A DNA stretch of 64,000 bases, taken from the NCBI RefSeq assembly GCF_009498035.1, contig NZ_CP034550.1, positions 3,720,001-3,784,000 on the forward strand. The letters run 5' to 3'. The stretch's first letter is position 1. Every line of letters begins with the position of its first letter. Shown here one piece after another: positions 8,696 through 17,530 of the stretch. The notes below the pieces were generated by a model. That model had not been told where the DNA came from and ran no database searches. It worked only from the letters and a program-made list of their open reading frames with translations. Position numbers and translations under genes: made by a program. The stretch is from Saccharothrix syringae. GTDB lineage: Bacteria; Actinomycetota; Actinomycetes; Mycobacteriales; Pseudonocardiaceae.

Positions 8696-9955
8696 TTACA
8701 TCATGCCGAGTGAGGAGAGCTTCGCCGCCCGGTTCCTGCCCATGACCTTGCCGGCTATCACCAGGTCCTCCGGGGTCAGGGGCTTCATGGCCGCGCTCGT
8801 CATGAACTGCGGCGGGCGGGCCGGCGGTGGCGTGAACTCCTTCAGCGGGCGGGTCACGTGGGCGAATACCCTGCTCTCCTTCTGGAGGATCTCCTCCAGC
8901 GCCTGCTTCCAGTTCGGGGACTCGACCTGGAACTTCACCTGCTGCATGCCGACCATCGGGACCCAGCTGACCTCCACCGCGTGCGTGCCGTCGACGTAGT
9001 GGAGGGTGAGGTCGGTCTTGATGTGCGCGCGGAGCAGGCTGTTGAAGGCGTACAGGCAGCGGGGCAGCAGGATGAACTCCAGGGCGTTGGCGGGCATGGA
9101 GCGGCTGACCCGGAGTTCGTGCGAACCCTCCCTGGGGCGGTCGAGCCCCATCGCCTCGAACGTCTTCCGCACGTCCGGGGCCGGCGCGCCGGTCGACCCC
9201 CCGAAGATGGCCGAGTTGGCCGCCCGCTCGGCCAGCATCCTGGTCAGGGCCGGGTTCCTGCCGCGCACTTTCATGACCGCCTGGTACAGCACCTTCCCGA
9301 GCGCGGGCGAGGAGCCGGCCTCCCGCCGGTAGTCCGCCATGGACATGCCCAACTCGGTCTTGACGGCCTCCTCGATCTCCTCCCTCCGGAACGAGTCGGA
9401 GCCCAGCCACTTCTCCGGGACCTGCTTGCCCCCCTCCTCGACGTACTTCTCCATCCGGACGCTCATGGCCTGGTGTTCGAGCAGGCCGGCCACCTGGGCG
9501 GCGTCGTCCCGCGGGCCCGTCTCGGACTGGCTGAGGCTGATCTTGTCCGCGCTGGCCTCGGTCTCCACGTCGATGGACGGCTGCGCCCGGATGTTCTTCC
9601 GCTCCCGGTCCTGCCGGGTGAGGATGCCGTTGTTCGCGATGGAGACGATCGCCTGCGCCAGCTTCACCCGCTCGTCCAGGCTCGACCGGAGCCCTTTCAA
9701 CGCCGCCGGCGCCTTGTCGGCCAGGTTGCGGACGACGTGGTCGTCGACGAGCGACCGGGCCGCGGCGATCTCCCACTCGCCGTTCGGTGCGGTGCCCAGG
9801 AGTTCGAAGACCCCGGCGGGGTCGCCCAGCGGTCCCGCCGGGCCGACGACCGTTCGCTGCACCGCCGTCGGGGGCCGGAGTCGGGAGATCGAGCTCGCCA
9901 CCGCGGAATTGCCGGCGGTTCGCTGGAGGTGCAGCCAGGCACCGTCGGCAACCAT
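8696..9955 (-). CDS. LQRTAGN-motif protein, candidate contractile-injection-system effector
   Basis: About 419 residues from ATG 9955 (a GTG at 10009 would add 18). Residues 8-17 read LHLQRTAGNSAV, a short motif known near the N-terminus of many actinobacterial proteins associated with extracellular contractile injection systems, often with a DUF4157 protease domain. No HExxH protease motif is present here, so the rest of the protein (helical middle with KTELGMSMADYRREAG, C-terminal beta-rich segment LTLHYVDGTHAVEVSWVPM) is not DUF4157 and was not recognised. It has no signal peptide. No sheath, tube or baseplate genes lie in the window. The next gene upstream on the same strand encodes a small secreted protein, and beyond it is a divergent STAND protein. 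A toxin or cargo role is inference from the motif. Confidence 0.6.
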   Translation of the reverse strand: MVADGAWLHLQRTAGNSAVASSISRLRPPTAVQRTVVGPAGPLGDPAGVFELLGTAPNGEWEIAAARSLVDDHVVRNLADKAPAALKGLRSSLDERVKLAQAIVSIANNGILTRQDRERKNIRAQPSIDVETEASADKISLSQSETGPRDDAAQVAGLLEHQAMSVRMEKYVEEGGKQVPEKWLGSDSFRREEIEEAVKTELGMSMADYRREAGSSPALGKVLYQAVMKVRGRNPALTRMLAERAANSAIFGGSTGAPAPDVRKTFEAMGLDRPREGSHELRVSRSMPANALEFILLPRCLYAFNSLLRAHIKTDLTLHYVDGTHAVEVSWVPMVGMQQVKFQVESPNWKQALEEILQKESRVFAHVTRPLKEFTPPPARPPQFMTSAAMKPLTPEDLVIAGKVMGRNRAAKLSSLGMM

Positions 9956-10055
9956 GCGGTCACGGTACCCCGCACTCGTGCGGGTTTGACCAGGTCCGGA
10001 CCACTGCACTTGGGGGCGCGGTCGGCTGCCCGGAAGTGCAGGGCCCCTGGTCCGG

Positions 10056-10094
10056 GGGTTGGTGCCCCGCGGCGGTGGGGCGGGGCACCAACCC
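10056..10094 (-). terminator. strong stem-loop after the small secreted-protein gene
   Basis: 15-bp perfect arms, GGGTTGGTGCCCCGC (10056-10070) and its complement (10080-10094), with a 9-base loop. It lies between the genes ending at 10133 and starting at 9955/10009 on the minus strand. Confidence 0.6.
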
Positions 10095-10102
10095 GGTGGA
10101 GC

Positions 10103-10124
10103 GGCGTCGGCCGCGGCCGACGCC
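10103..10124. repeat. 22-nt perfect palindrome, second hairpin in the same gap
   Basis: GGCGTCGGCCG followed directly by its reverse complement, 8 bases beyond the stop of the gene at 10133. It probably belongs to the same transcription stop as the hairpin at 10056-10094. Confidence 0.4.
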
Positions 10125-10132
10125 GGCGGTCG

Positions 10133-10555
10133 TCACCAGTCGCACCTGTGGGTGGCCACGCCGTTGACGACCTCGTACCACGAGATGTCCGACCGGGCGG
10201 ACTCCAGGTCCCAGCCCGCGCCGCCGATCTCGGAGTCCCGCGCGTACGAGGCGTGGCGGCAGAGCTGCTTCTTGAGCGACGACACCCGGTTGTCGCTCAA
10301 CCCCGGCGGCAGCGGGGTCCCGAGCCGCCACTCGACGCCCGTGCCCCGGTCGTAGCCGCAGAAGGTGTCCTTGACGGTGACCGAGTCGAACCCGTGCTCC
10401 GGGTGGCCGGTGTGCTCGGGGTGGTTGCCGGAGTTGAACCACACGTGGACCGCGAGGCCGCCCACCGCGTGGTGGACGCCCGCGTGGCTCGTCGCCGCCC
10501 CGGCGGGCGGCGCGACCGTCAGCGCCAGCCGGGTGAAAAAGCGTTTCCTGAACAC
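10133..10555 (-). CDS. small probable secreted protein, unknown
   Basis: 140 residues from GTG 10555, where GAGGGAG lies 4-6 bases upstream. The N-terminus (VFRKRFFTRLALTVAPPAGAA) has the positive charge and short hydrophobic core of a signal peptide, though the core is brief. The mature part is small and polar with three Cys (FCGYDRG, QLCRHAS, HRCDW at the end) and many Gly/His/Trp. The open frame could extend to 10795, but that part has no ribosome site and overlaps the promoter of the divergent gene. I do not recognise a family. Hairpins at 10056-10124 follow the gene. Confidence 0.5.
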   Translation of the reverse strand: MFRKRFFTRLALTVAPPAGAATSHAGVHHAVGGLAVHVWFNSGNHPEHTGHPEHGFDSVTVKDTFCGYDRGTGVEWRLGTPLPPGLSDNRVSSLKKQLCRHASYARDSEIGGAGWDLESARSDISWYEVVNGVATHRCDW

Positions 10556-10712
10556 ATGTTCTCCCTCGTCCTGTGTGAAAAATCGCGGTCCCGTGGACTG
10601 CGCCCACCCCCGGTCGGCGCCTGCGGACAACCGCCCTGGTGCTGCCCGCAATCGCCCGCGCACCTCGTCCGAAACCCAGCCCAGCAGCCGCGAAAGCCGG
10701 TCGGAAGGTCGA

Positions 10713-10740
10713 TTGACAGGTCCGCACAAGTCCGTACAGT
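10713..10740 (+). promoter_or_regulatory. sigma70-like promoter of the XRE-STAND-WD40 gene
   Basis: TTGACA (10713-10718), 16-base spacer, TACAGT (10735-10740). This is close to consensus for the housekeeping sigma factor and would start transcription near 10747, about 60 bases before the GTG at 10809. Confidence 0.6.
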
Positions 10741-10808
10741 CGTCTTTCACGGATAAGACCCCTGATTCGCCGCCCCCAGGTCGACACCGTGACACCGAGG
10801 GGACCCGA

Positions 10809-13800
10809 GTGCGCGTTGCGGACCACGGCGACCCGGTCGCCGCCGTCTACACCAAGAAGGACTTCGGGCGCGTCCTGACCGCCCTGCGCGAGGCGACCGG
10901 CCTGACCGTGCGCGACCTCGCCCGCCGCGTGGGCGTGCCGTTCGGGACGCTCAGCGGCTGGTGCACCGGCAGGCACGTGCCGACGCTGTCCCAGAGGGAG
11001 CTGTTCCTGCGGCTGCTCGCCGAGTGCGGGGTGACCGACGAGCGCCGCGTCGCCGACTGGGTGGAGTGCTGGTTGCGGCTGCGCAGGCCCCTGGGGCAGC
11101 GGCGGACCGACGCCCGGGTGCCCTACCGGGGGCTCGAACCCTTCGGGACCGACGACGCCGCCTGGTTCTTCGGCCGGTCGCGGCTGACCGGGGTGCTGGC
11201 GCGCCGGGTCACCGCGGACCGGCCGGGGCTGGTGGTCGCGGTCGGCGCGTCGGGGTCGGGGAAGTCCTCGCTGCTGCGGGCCGGCCTGCTGCCCGCGCTG
11301 CGCGGCGACGGCCCCGGCCGGGTGCTCACCCCCGGTCCGCGCCCCCTGGCGGCGCTGGCCTCCCAGCTCGCCCTGCTCGGCGACGCGGCGGCCGACGAGG
11401 TCGAGGCCGAGCTGCGCGACGACCCCGGCCGCGCGGCCCGCCGGCTGCGCGGCGGCCTGCCCGGTTCGGCGCTGCTGGTCGTGGACCAGGTGGAGGAGGT
11501 GTTCACCGCGGCCGGGGACGACCCGGGCGAGCAGGCCGCGTTCGTCGCCGCCCTGCACGGGCTCGCCGAACCGGGTCCCGGCGCGCTGCGGGTGGTCGCG
11601 GCGATGCGCGCGGACTTCTACCCGGACGCGTTGCGCCTGCCGCTGCTCGCCGAGGCGTTGCAGGACGGCCAGGTCGCGGTGGGGCCGATGACCGAGGAGG
11701 AGATGCGGGAGGCCATCACCGGGCCGGCGCGCCTGGCGGGCGCGGAGGTGGAGAACGGGCTGGTGGACGTGCTGCTGCGCGACCTCGCCCCGGGAGGTGC
11801 GCGCCGGGACGGCGGGCCGCTGCCGCTGCTGTCCCACGTCCTGCTCGCCACGTGGGAGCACGCGGGCGGCACCACCCTGCGCATCGCGGACTACGAGGCG
11901 ACCGGTGGCGTCCACGGCGCGGTGGCCAAGACCGCCGACGACATCTTCGCCGACCTGTCCGAGGCCGACCGGGAGCTGGTCCGGACCCTGTTCCCGAGGC
12001 TGGTGCACGTCGGGGACGGCACCCCCGACACGCGCCGGCGGGTGCCCCTGGACGAACTGCCGGGCGAGGGCCGCGACGAGCGGGTGCGGGAGGTGCTCGG
12101 CCGCTTCGTCGACCGCCGCCTGATCACCGCCGACGTCGACGGCGTCGAGATCAGCCACGAGGCGCTGATCGACTCCTGGCCCCGGCTGCGGGAGTGGATC
12201 GACCTCGACCGGGCGGGCCACCGGCTGCGCCGCGGGCTCACCGAGGCCGCCAGGGCCTGGCAGGAGAGCGGTCGCCACCCGGACACCCTGTACCGGGGCG
12301 TGCGGCTGGACGCGGTCGTGGAGTGGGGTGCCCGGCCGGGCAACCGCGCCCTGCTCAACCGGGAGGAGCGGGAGTTCGTCGACGCGGGCGTGCGCGCCGA
12401 GCGGGCGGAGCGGGTGCGCGAGCGGCGCCGGACCCGCACCCTGCGCAGGCTCGCCGCCGCGCTCGCCGTCCTGCTCCTGCTGGCGGGCGTCACCGCCGTC
12501 CACTCGGTCGGGCAGAGCCGTCGAGCCGACCGGCAGCGCGACGTGGCGGTGTCCCGGCAGATCGCGGGCACCGCGACCAGGCTCGCCGAGAGCGACCCCG
12601 CGCTGGCCGCGCAGCTCGCGGTCGCGGCGCACCGCGTCGCCCCGACCCTGGAGGCCACCTCCGGCCTGCTCGCCGCCGCGTCCCGCCCGGCCGTCGGCCG
12701 GCTGGTGCGGCCGAACCGGGCCAGGCAGGCCGTCGTCGTCGACCCGGCGGGCACCCTGCTCGCCGCGGCGGGGGCCACCGACTTCGACACCGAGGTGCAG
12801 CTGTGGGACGTGCGAGCGCGCCCGGTGCTGCTGCCCACCCGGCTCGCCGGGCACACCGACGCGGTCTACGCGGCCGCGTTCTCCCCGGACGGCCGCGTGC
12901 TGGCCACCGGTTCGGCCGACCGGACCGTGCGGCTGTGGGACGTCGCCGACCCCGCGCGGCCCGGACCGCTCGGCGCGCCGCTGACCGGGCCGGGGGAGCG
13001 GGTCCTCGCGGTCGCCTTCAGCCCCGACGGCACCCGGCTCGCGGTGGGCGGCGGTGACCGGGCGCTGCGGCTGTGGGACGTGCGCGACCCGGCGGCGCCC
13101 GTGCCGGGCCCGGTGCTGACCGGCGCCTCGGGTGCCCTGCAGGGCATCGCCTTCACCCCGGACGGCGCCACCGTCGCGGCCGCCGACGCCGGTGGCGCGG
13201 TCCGGCTGTGGGACGTCGGGACCGGGGCGGCGCTCGGCGCGCCGCTGGCCGTGCCCAGCCGCGTCAACGCGGTCGCCGTCAGCCCGGACGGCCGCACGCT
13301 CGCCGCGGGCGCCAACGACGCCACCGTGCGGCTGTGGCGGCTGGACGACCGCGCCGCGCCGACCCCGCTCGACCCGCTGACCGGCGCGGCGGGCTGGGTC
13401 AACGCGGTCGCCTTCAGCCCCGACGGCGGGTCGCTGGCGGGCGCCGACGCGGGCGGCGAGGTCACCGTGTGGGACCTGGCCGACCGCGACACCCGGCGCG
13501 CCCTGCCCCACCCCGGACCGGCGACGGCGGTGGCGTTCCGCGCCGGCGTCCTCTACACCAACGCCACCGACGGCGTCGCCCGCCGCTGGCTCGTGCCCGG
13601 CCCCGTCCTGCCCGCCGCGGACCGGCAGGTCACCGGCCTCGCCTTCACCCCGGACCGGGCGCTGCTGTTCGACGGCGGCACCGACGTGCGGCTGTGGGAC
13701 CTCGCCGACCGCGACCACCCGGTCCGCCGGGGCCCGGTGCTGACCGCGCCCGCGGACTCCGACCGGATGGCGGGCACCCTCTCGCTCAGCCCGGACGGCC

Positions 13801-14642
13801 GCACGCTCGCCGCCGCCGCCCGGGCGGGCAACGCGATCCTGCTCTGGGACGTCGCCGACCCGCTCCGGCCGCGCCCGCGCCCCACCCGGCTCACCGGGCA
13901 CACCGCGCTCGTCGAGGACGTCCGGTTCGGCCACCGGGGCGGGTTGCTGGCGAGCGCGGGCGACGACGGCACGGTCCGGCTGTGGGACGCCTCCGAGGGT
14001 GCCTCCCCCGCCGCGCTGGCCGTGCTCGAACCGCGCACCGGGTTCGTCTACGCCGTCGCGTTCACCCCGGACGACCGGGTGCTGGCCGCGGTCACCCAGG
14101 GCGGCCGGGTCGCGCTGTGGGACGTTGCCGACCCCCGCGCGCCCCGTGCGCTGGGCGAGCCGCTGGCGGTGGCGCGGGAGGACGCGCGCAGCGTCGCGAT
14201 CAGCCCGGACGGGCGCACGCTCGCGGTCGGCACCGCGGGCGGCGCCGTGCAGCTGTGGGACGTCTCCGACCCCGCCGCCCCCACCAGGTCGGGCGAGCCG
14301 ATCACCGGGCCGGAGGGCACCGTGCTCTCCCTGGCCTTCGACCCCGGCGGCGCGCTGCTGGCGGGTGGCGCGAGCGCCGGGCGGACCTGGCTGTGGCGGC
14401 TGGCCGACCGGTCGCCGGTGGCGATCCTCCAGGGCGCCGCGTCCGCGACCTGGGCGACCCGGTTCACCCCGGACGGCACGCTGCTCGCGTCGACCAGCGG
14501 TGACGTGCACCTGTGGGAGGTCGACGCGGGGCGGGCGGTGCGCCGGATCTGCGCCGGCGCCGGGGACGGGATCACCGCGGCCGAGTGGGCCAAGCACGTC
14601 CCCGACGTGCCGTACGAGCCGGTCTGCCCGCAGGCCGGGTGA
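10809..14642 (+). CDS. XRE-type HTH, nSTAND NTPase and WD40 double-propeller protein
   Basis: A 1277-residue regulator or sensor. Residues about 15-60 form a Cro/C1-type helix-turn-helix (TVRDLARRVGVPFGTLSGW). Then PYRGLEPF (105-112) opens the nSTAND NTPase module with Walker A GASGSGKSS (146-154) and Walker B SALLVVDQVEEVF near residue 220, followed by a helical winged region. A hydrophobic helix (LRRLAAALAVLLLLAGVTAV) near residues 545-565 may be a membrane anchor. The C-terminal half holds 14 WD-type blades marked by LWDV/LWRL/VWDL repeats, enough for two seven-bladed propellers. STAND proteins act as NTP-driven switches that assemble on ligand binding; the ligand here is unknown. Start GTG 10809 follows GAGGGGA. 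Confidence 0.85.
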   Translation: MRVADHGDPVAAVYTKKDFGRVLTALREATGLTVRDLARRVGVPFGTLSGWCTGRHVPTLSQRELFLRLLAECGVTDERRVADWVECWLRLRRPLGQRRTDARVPYRGLEPFGTDDAAWFFGRSRLTGVLARRVTADRPGLVVAVGASGSGKSSLLRAGLLPALRGDGPGRVLTPGPRPLAALASQLALLGDAAADEVEAELRDDPGRAARRLRGGLPGSALLVVDQVEEVFTAAGDDPGEQAAFVAALHGLAEPGPGALRVVAAMRADFYPDALRLPLLAEALQDGQVAVGPMTEEEMREAITGPARLAGAEVENGLVDVLLRDLAPGGARRDGGPLPLLSHVLLATWEHAGGTTLRIADYEATGGVHGAVAKTADDIFADLSEADRELVRTLFPRLVHVGDGTPDTRRRVPLDELPGEGRDERVREVLGRFVDRRLITADVDGVEISHEALIDSWPRLREWIDLDRAGHRLRRGLTEAARAWQESGRHPDTLYRGVRLDAVVEWGARPGNRALLNREEREFVDAGVRAERAERVRERRRTRTLRRLAAALAVLLLLAGVTAVHSVGQSRRADRQRDVAVSRQIAGTATRLAESDPALAAQLAVAAHRVAPTLEATSGLLAAASRPAVGRLVRPNRARQAVVVDPAGTLLAAAGATDFDTEVQLWDVRARPVLLPTRLAGHTDAVYAAAFSPDGRVLATGSADRTVRLWDVADPARPGPLGAPLTGPGERVLAVAFSPDGTRLAVGGGDRALRLWDVRDPAAPVPGPVLTGASGALQGIAFTPDGATVAAADAGGAVRLWDVGTGAALGAPLAVPSRVNAVAVSPDGRTLAAGANDATVRLWRLDDRAAPTPLDPLTGAAGWVNAVAFSPDGGSLAGADAGGEVTVWDLADRDTRRALPHPGPATAVAFRAGVLYTNATDGVARRWLVPGPVLPAADRQVTGLAFTPDRALLFDGGTDVRLWDLADRDHPVRRGPVLTAPADSDRMAGTLSLSPDGRTLAAAARAGNAILLWDVADPLRPRPRPTRLTGHTALVEDVRFGHRGGLLASAGDDGTVRLWDASEGASPAALAVLEPRTGFVYAVAFTPDDRVLAAVTQGGRVALWDVADPRAPRALGEPLAVAREDARSVAISPDGRTLAVGTAGGAVQLWDVSDPAAPTRSGEPITGPEGTVLSLAFDPGGALLAGGASAGRTWLWRLADRSPVAILQGAASATWATRFTPDGTLLASTSGDVHLWEVDAGRAVRRICAGAGDGITAAEWAKHVPDVPYEPVCPQAG

Positions 14643-14648
14643 GGCGGT

Positions 14649-14687
14649 GCCGGGGCTGTCCGGGCGCGGTCACCGGACAGCCCCGGC
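14649..14687. terminator. bidirectional stem-loop between convergent genes
   Basis: 15-bp arms GCCGGGGCTGTCCGG (14649-14663) and complement (14673-14687) with a 9-base loop. It sits 7 bases after the STAND gene and before the stop of the convergent aminotransferase gene, and can serve both. Confidence 0.7.
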
Positions 14688-14716
14688 CGGTGCGGGTGGG
14701 ACCCGGGCGGGTCCGC

Positions 14717-16072
14717 TCAGCGCAGCGACGCCACGGCCCGCACGAGGCGGTCCACCTCGTCGGGGGTCGTCACGATGCTCGGCCCGAGGCGGACGCAGGT
14801 GTCGCGGTGCGGGGAGACGCCCGCCGAGATGCGGTGCTCGGTGAGCAGCCGGTTGGTGACCTCGTCCTCGCGCATGCCGTCGACCCGGCAGCACACCAGG
14901 CCGGAGGACAGGTCTTCCGCGCGCGGGGTCAGCAGCCGGACGTGCGGCAGCCCGGCCAGCCCCTCCTTGAGCTGGGCGGCCTGGACCTTGACCCGCTCGG
15001 CGATCCGCGCGCGGCCGATCGCCTCGTGGAACTCGAACGCGACGGGCAGCGCCCACCGGTTCTCGAAGGAGTGGTAGCCGCCCGGCGTGTGCAGCACGCC
15101 CGGTTCGCCCCGCGGGGCCTCGGCGGTGTGCCAGCCGGTGAAGGCGGGGAAGGAGAAGCTGGGGATGGTGGCGTCCAGCCTGGCCCAGGCGTGGTCCGCG
15201 CCCCAGACGAAACCGGTTCCCCGCGGCCCGAACAGCCACTTGTGGGTGCCGGTGATGAAGAAGTCGACGCCCAGGGCCGCCACGTCGACGTCCTCCACGC
15301 CGAACCCCTGCACGCCGTCGACGCAGAGCAGGACGCGGGCGTCCTCGTCGCGGTCGGCGTTGACCTCGGCGACGAGGTCGGCGACGGCGCGGATCGGCAG
15401 CATGACCCCGCTGTTGGAGTGCACCCAGGTCAGCGCGAGCGCCCTGGTGCGGTCGCCGATCGCCTGCCGGAGCCGGTCGACGAGCTGGTCCGCGGACACC
15501 GCCGCCGGGTCCTCGTAGAGGGTGATGCGGCGGACCTCCGCGCCGTCGGCGGCCGCGCGCAGGCGCAGGGCCTCGAAGGTGGAGAAGAAGTCGTGCGTGG
15601 TGGTCAGGACCTCGTCCCCCGGTCGCAGGCGCAGCCCCCGGTAGACCAGGCCGAGGCCCATGGTGGTGCTGTCGGTCAGCGCCACCTGCCCCGGGGCGGT
15701 GCCCGTGTAGCGCGCGATGGCCTCGCGGGCCCGCGTGGCGTGCTCCAGGTCGGCGACGCCCATCTGGAAGCGCTCGGGGAAGTTGTCCAGGCCGTGCCGA
15801 AATGACACTATGGCGTTTTGAACTGGAATAGGGTGCGAGGCGAGCATGAAGGCGGCGAAGTAGGCGTACTCGCCGGCCAGGGAGAACTGACCGCGAACGG
15901 AGTCCCAGTCGTGCGGGTCGAAGGTCGACAACGACTCGGCGACCCGTGCCTCGTCCCTTTCGCTGGCCGCCTCATCTGGGAGGAAGACGTGACCGGTGCT
16001 CAACAGCGTCCGTTTTCCCATGATCGGGTGCTTCTCCGAGGACGATCGGGTCGGGTCCCGGTCCGCTGACAT
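14717..16072 (-). CDS. class V aminotransferase (cysteine desulfurase/isopenicillin N epimerase-like)
   Basis: A 451-residue PLP enzyme. The cofactor Lys is K278 in ITGTHKWLFGPRG, and D252 in LLCVDGVQGFG should hold the pyridine nitrogen; TDSTTMGLGLVYRGL (133-147) matches the cofactor phosphate region. The family includes cysteine desulfurases, isopenicillin N epimerase and pyoverdine-type enzymes. No catalytic Cys loop of IscS type is evident, so an epimerase or aminotransferase/lyase on a small molecule is more likely. The ATG at 16072 is preceded by AGGAGGT at 5 bases. Divergent from an MFS exporter with an operator-like palindrome in between, which suggests the two serve one small-molecule process. 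The promoter gap has an unusual AT-rich patch (16112-16143). Confidence 0.78.
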   Translation of the reverse strand: MSADRDPTRSSSEKHPIMGKRTLLSTGHVFLPDEAASERDEARVAESLSTFDPHDWDSVRGQFSLAGEYAYFAAFMLASHPIPVQNAIVSFRHGLDNFPERFQMGVADLEHATRAREAIARYTGTAPGQVALTDSTTMGLGLVYRGLRLRPGDEVLTTTHDFFSTFEALRLRAAADGAEVRRITLYEDPAAVSADQLVDRLRQAIGDRTRALALTWVHSNSGVMLPIRAVADLVAEVNADRDEDARVLLCVDGVQGFGVEDVDVAALGVDFFITGTHKWLFGPRGTGFVWGADHAWARLDATIPSFSFPAFTGWHTAEAPRGEPGVLHTPGGYHSFENRWALPVAFEFHEAIGRARIAERVKVQAAQLKEGLAGLPHVRLLTPRAEDLSSGLVCCRVDGMREDEVTNRLLTEHRISAGVSPHRDTCVRLGPSIVTTPDEVDRLVRAVASLR

Positions 16073-16241
16073 GCCCCACCTCCTGGATGGTTGTTGCGGG
16101 AATTGCCACCGTATCAGAATGATATAAAGTCATATAGTAAGTTGACCCGTGCGGGCGATTTGTCGGGCGGTTCACCCGCACGGGCGCTGACACGGGCGGG
16201 AGAGGTTGTGGGGATGGCGGCGGTCGCGCTACGGTCCCGTT

Positions 16242-16260
16242 TGTCAGGCAGCGCCTGACA
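16242..16260. promoter_or_regulatory. perfect operator-like inverted repeat before the MFS gene
   Basis: TGTCAGGC-AGC-GCCTGACA: 8-bp perfect arms with a 3-base spacer, 37 bases before the MFS start. Size and form fit a TetR-family or similar dimeric repressor site. No TetR gene is adjacent; the nearest regulator is the LysR gene at 17580. Confidence 0.6.
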
Positions 16261-16296
16261 GGCGTGGTCCGGTGTCCTTCGAGGGGAGGTGGGGCG

Positions 16297-17520
16297 GTGA
16301 CGACCACCGCGGCGGTCCCGCTGTGGCGCAACGGGGACTTCCGGCTGGTGTGGGCCGGGCAGGCGCTGTCCGGGTTCGGCAACGGCGTCTCGCAGCTGGC
16401 CTACCCCCTGCTGGTGCTGGCGATCACCGGTTCACCCGCGGCGGCGGGCGCGCTGGCGGCGGTCCGCGCGCTGCCCCACCTGTTGTTCGGCCTGGTCGCC
16501 GGCGCGCTGGTCGACCGGTGGAACCGCAAGCGCACCATGATCGCGTGCGACCTGCTCCGCGCGCTGACCATGGCGACCGTCCCGGCGGCCCTGCTGGCCG
16601 GCGCGCTCACCGCCGCGCACGTGTTCGCGGTGGGTTTCGCCGGCGGCGTGCTCTACGTCTTCTTCAGCGCGGCCGAGGGTGCGTGCCTGCCCAACGTGGT
16701 GCGCGGGGACCAGTTGACCGCCGCGGTGTCCGCGCAGGAGACGGCGCAGTCGGCGTGCGGCGTGGTCGCCGGGTCGGTCGGCGGCGCCCTGCTCCAGGTC
16801 TCCCGAGGTCTGCCGTTCCTGGTCGACGCGCTGACCTTCCTCGCGTCGGCGCTGTGCCTGTCGTTCGTGCGCGGCGACTTCCGCGCCGAGGGGGCACCGC
16901 CGCGGCGGACCGGTCCACTGCGCGCCGAGGTCGCCGAGGGCGTGCGCCGGCTGTGGGGCCACCCCGGGCTGAGGCTGGTCGCGCTCACCGCCGCGGGCCT
17001 CCAGATCGCCGTGTCCGGGGTCGCGCTGGTGGCGATCGTCGTCGCCCGCGACTCGGGCGCCTCGGCCGCGGTGATCGGCGTCCTGTTCTCCGCGCTCGGC
17101 GTCGGCGGTGTCGTCGGCGCCGTGCTGGCGCCCCGGCTGCGGAACCGGCTCGGCCTCGGCGGCCTGCTGTTGTCCGTGCTGTGGTGCCAGGCCGCCCTGT
17201 GGCTGCTGCTGGCGTTCTCGACCTCGCCGGTCGCGATCGGTGTGGTGCTGGCGCTGTTCACGGTGTCCATGCCTTGCTTCGGCATCGCCGCCCTCAGCTT
17301 CCAGCTGGAGGTCACGCCCGACGAACTGCGCGGCCGGGTCGGCACGGCCTTCAGTGTGCTGATCTGGGCCGCCACGCCGGTCGGCGGCGCCGCGGCCGGC
17401 GTGCTGCTGGACCTCGTCACGCCCCGCGCCACGGCCCTGGTCTTCGCCGCGTGGGTGGTGGTGCTGGCCGCGGGCACGACGTGGACGGGCGTGCTGCGCG
17501 GACTCGACGCACCGGCTTGA
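16297..17520 (+). CDS. MFS transporter (enterobactin/macrolide exporter-like)
   Basis: 407 residues, 12 predicted membrane helices, starting at GTG 16297, 6 bases after GGGGAGGT. The N-terminus (LWRNGDFRLVWAGQALSGFG) and the loop 2-3 motif GLVAGALVDRWNRKRTMIACD place it in the MFS subgroup often called MFS_3 or EntS/macrolide-efflux-like. Such proteins export small molecules by proton exchange; the substrate is not evident. The operator-like palindrome at 16242-16260 lies in its promoter region, and a LysR regulator follows on the same strand after 59 bases. Confidence 0.82.
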   Translation: MTTTAAVPLWRNGDFRLVWAGQALSGFGNGVSQLAYPLLVLAITGSPAAAGALAAVRALPHLLFGLVAGALVDRWNRKRTMIACDLLRALTMATVPAALLAGALTAAHVFAVGFAGGVLYVFFSAAEGACLPNVVRGDQLTAAVSAQETAQSACGVVAGSVGGALLQVSRGLPFLVDALTFLASALCLSFVRGDFRAEGAPPRRTGPLRAEVAEGVRRLWGHPGLRLVALTAAGLQIAVSGVALVAIVVARDSGASAAVIGVLFSALGVGGVVGAVLAPRLRNRLGLGGLLLSVLWCQAALWLLLAFSTSPVAIGVVLALFTVSMPCFGIAALSFQLEVTPDELRGRVGTAFSVLIWAATPVGGAAAGVLLDLVTPRATALVFAAWVVVLAAGTTWTGVLRGLDAPA

Positions 17521-17530
17521 AAAAGCCCGC

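Noticed and set aside
10555..10795. Longer start for the small secreted protein
   Set aside because: It would place coding sequence over the promoter of the divergent gene, has no ribosome site, and would bury the signal peptide.
9960..14597. 1545-codon open frame on the minus strand
   Set aside because: It is antisense to the XRE-STAND-WD40 gene and made of low-complexity Gly/Arg/Ala/Pro; high-GC DNA keeps such frames open by chance.
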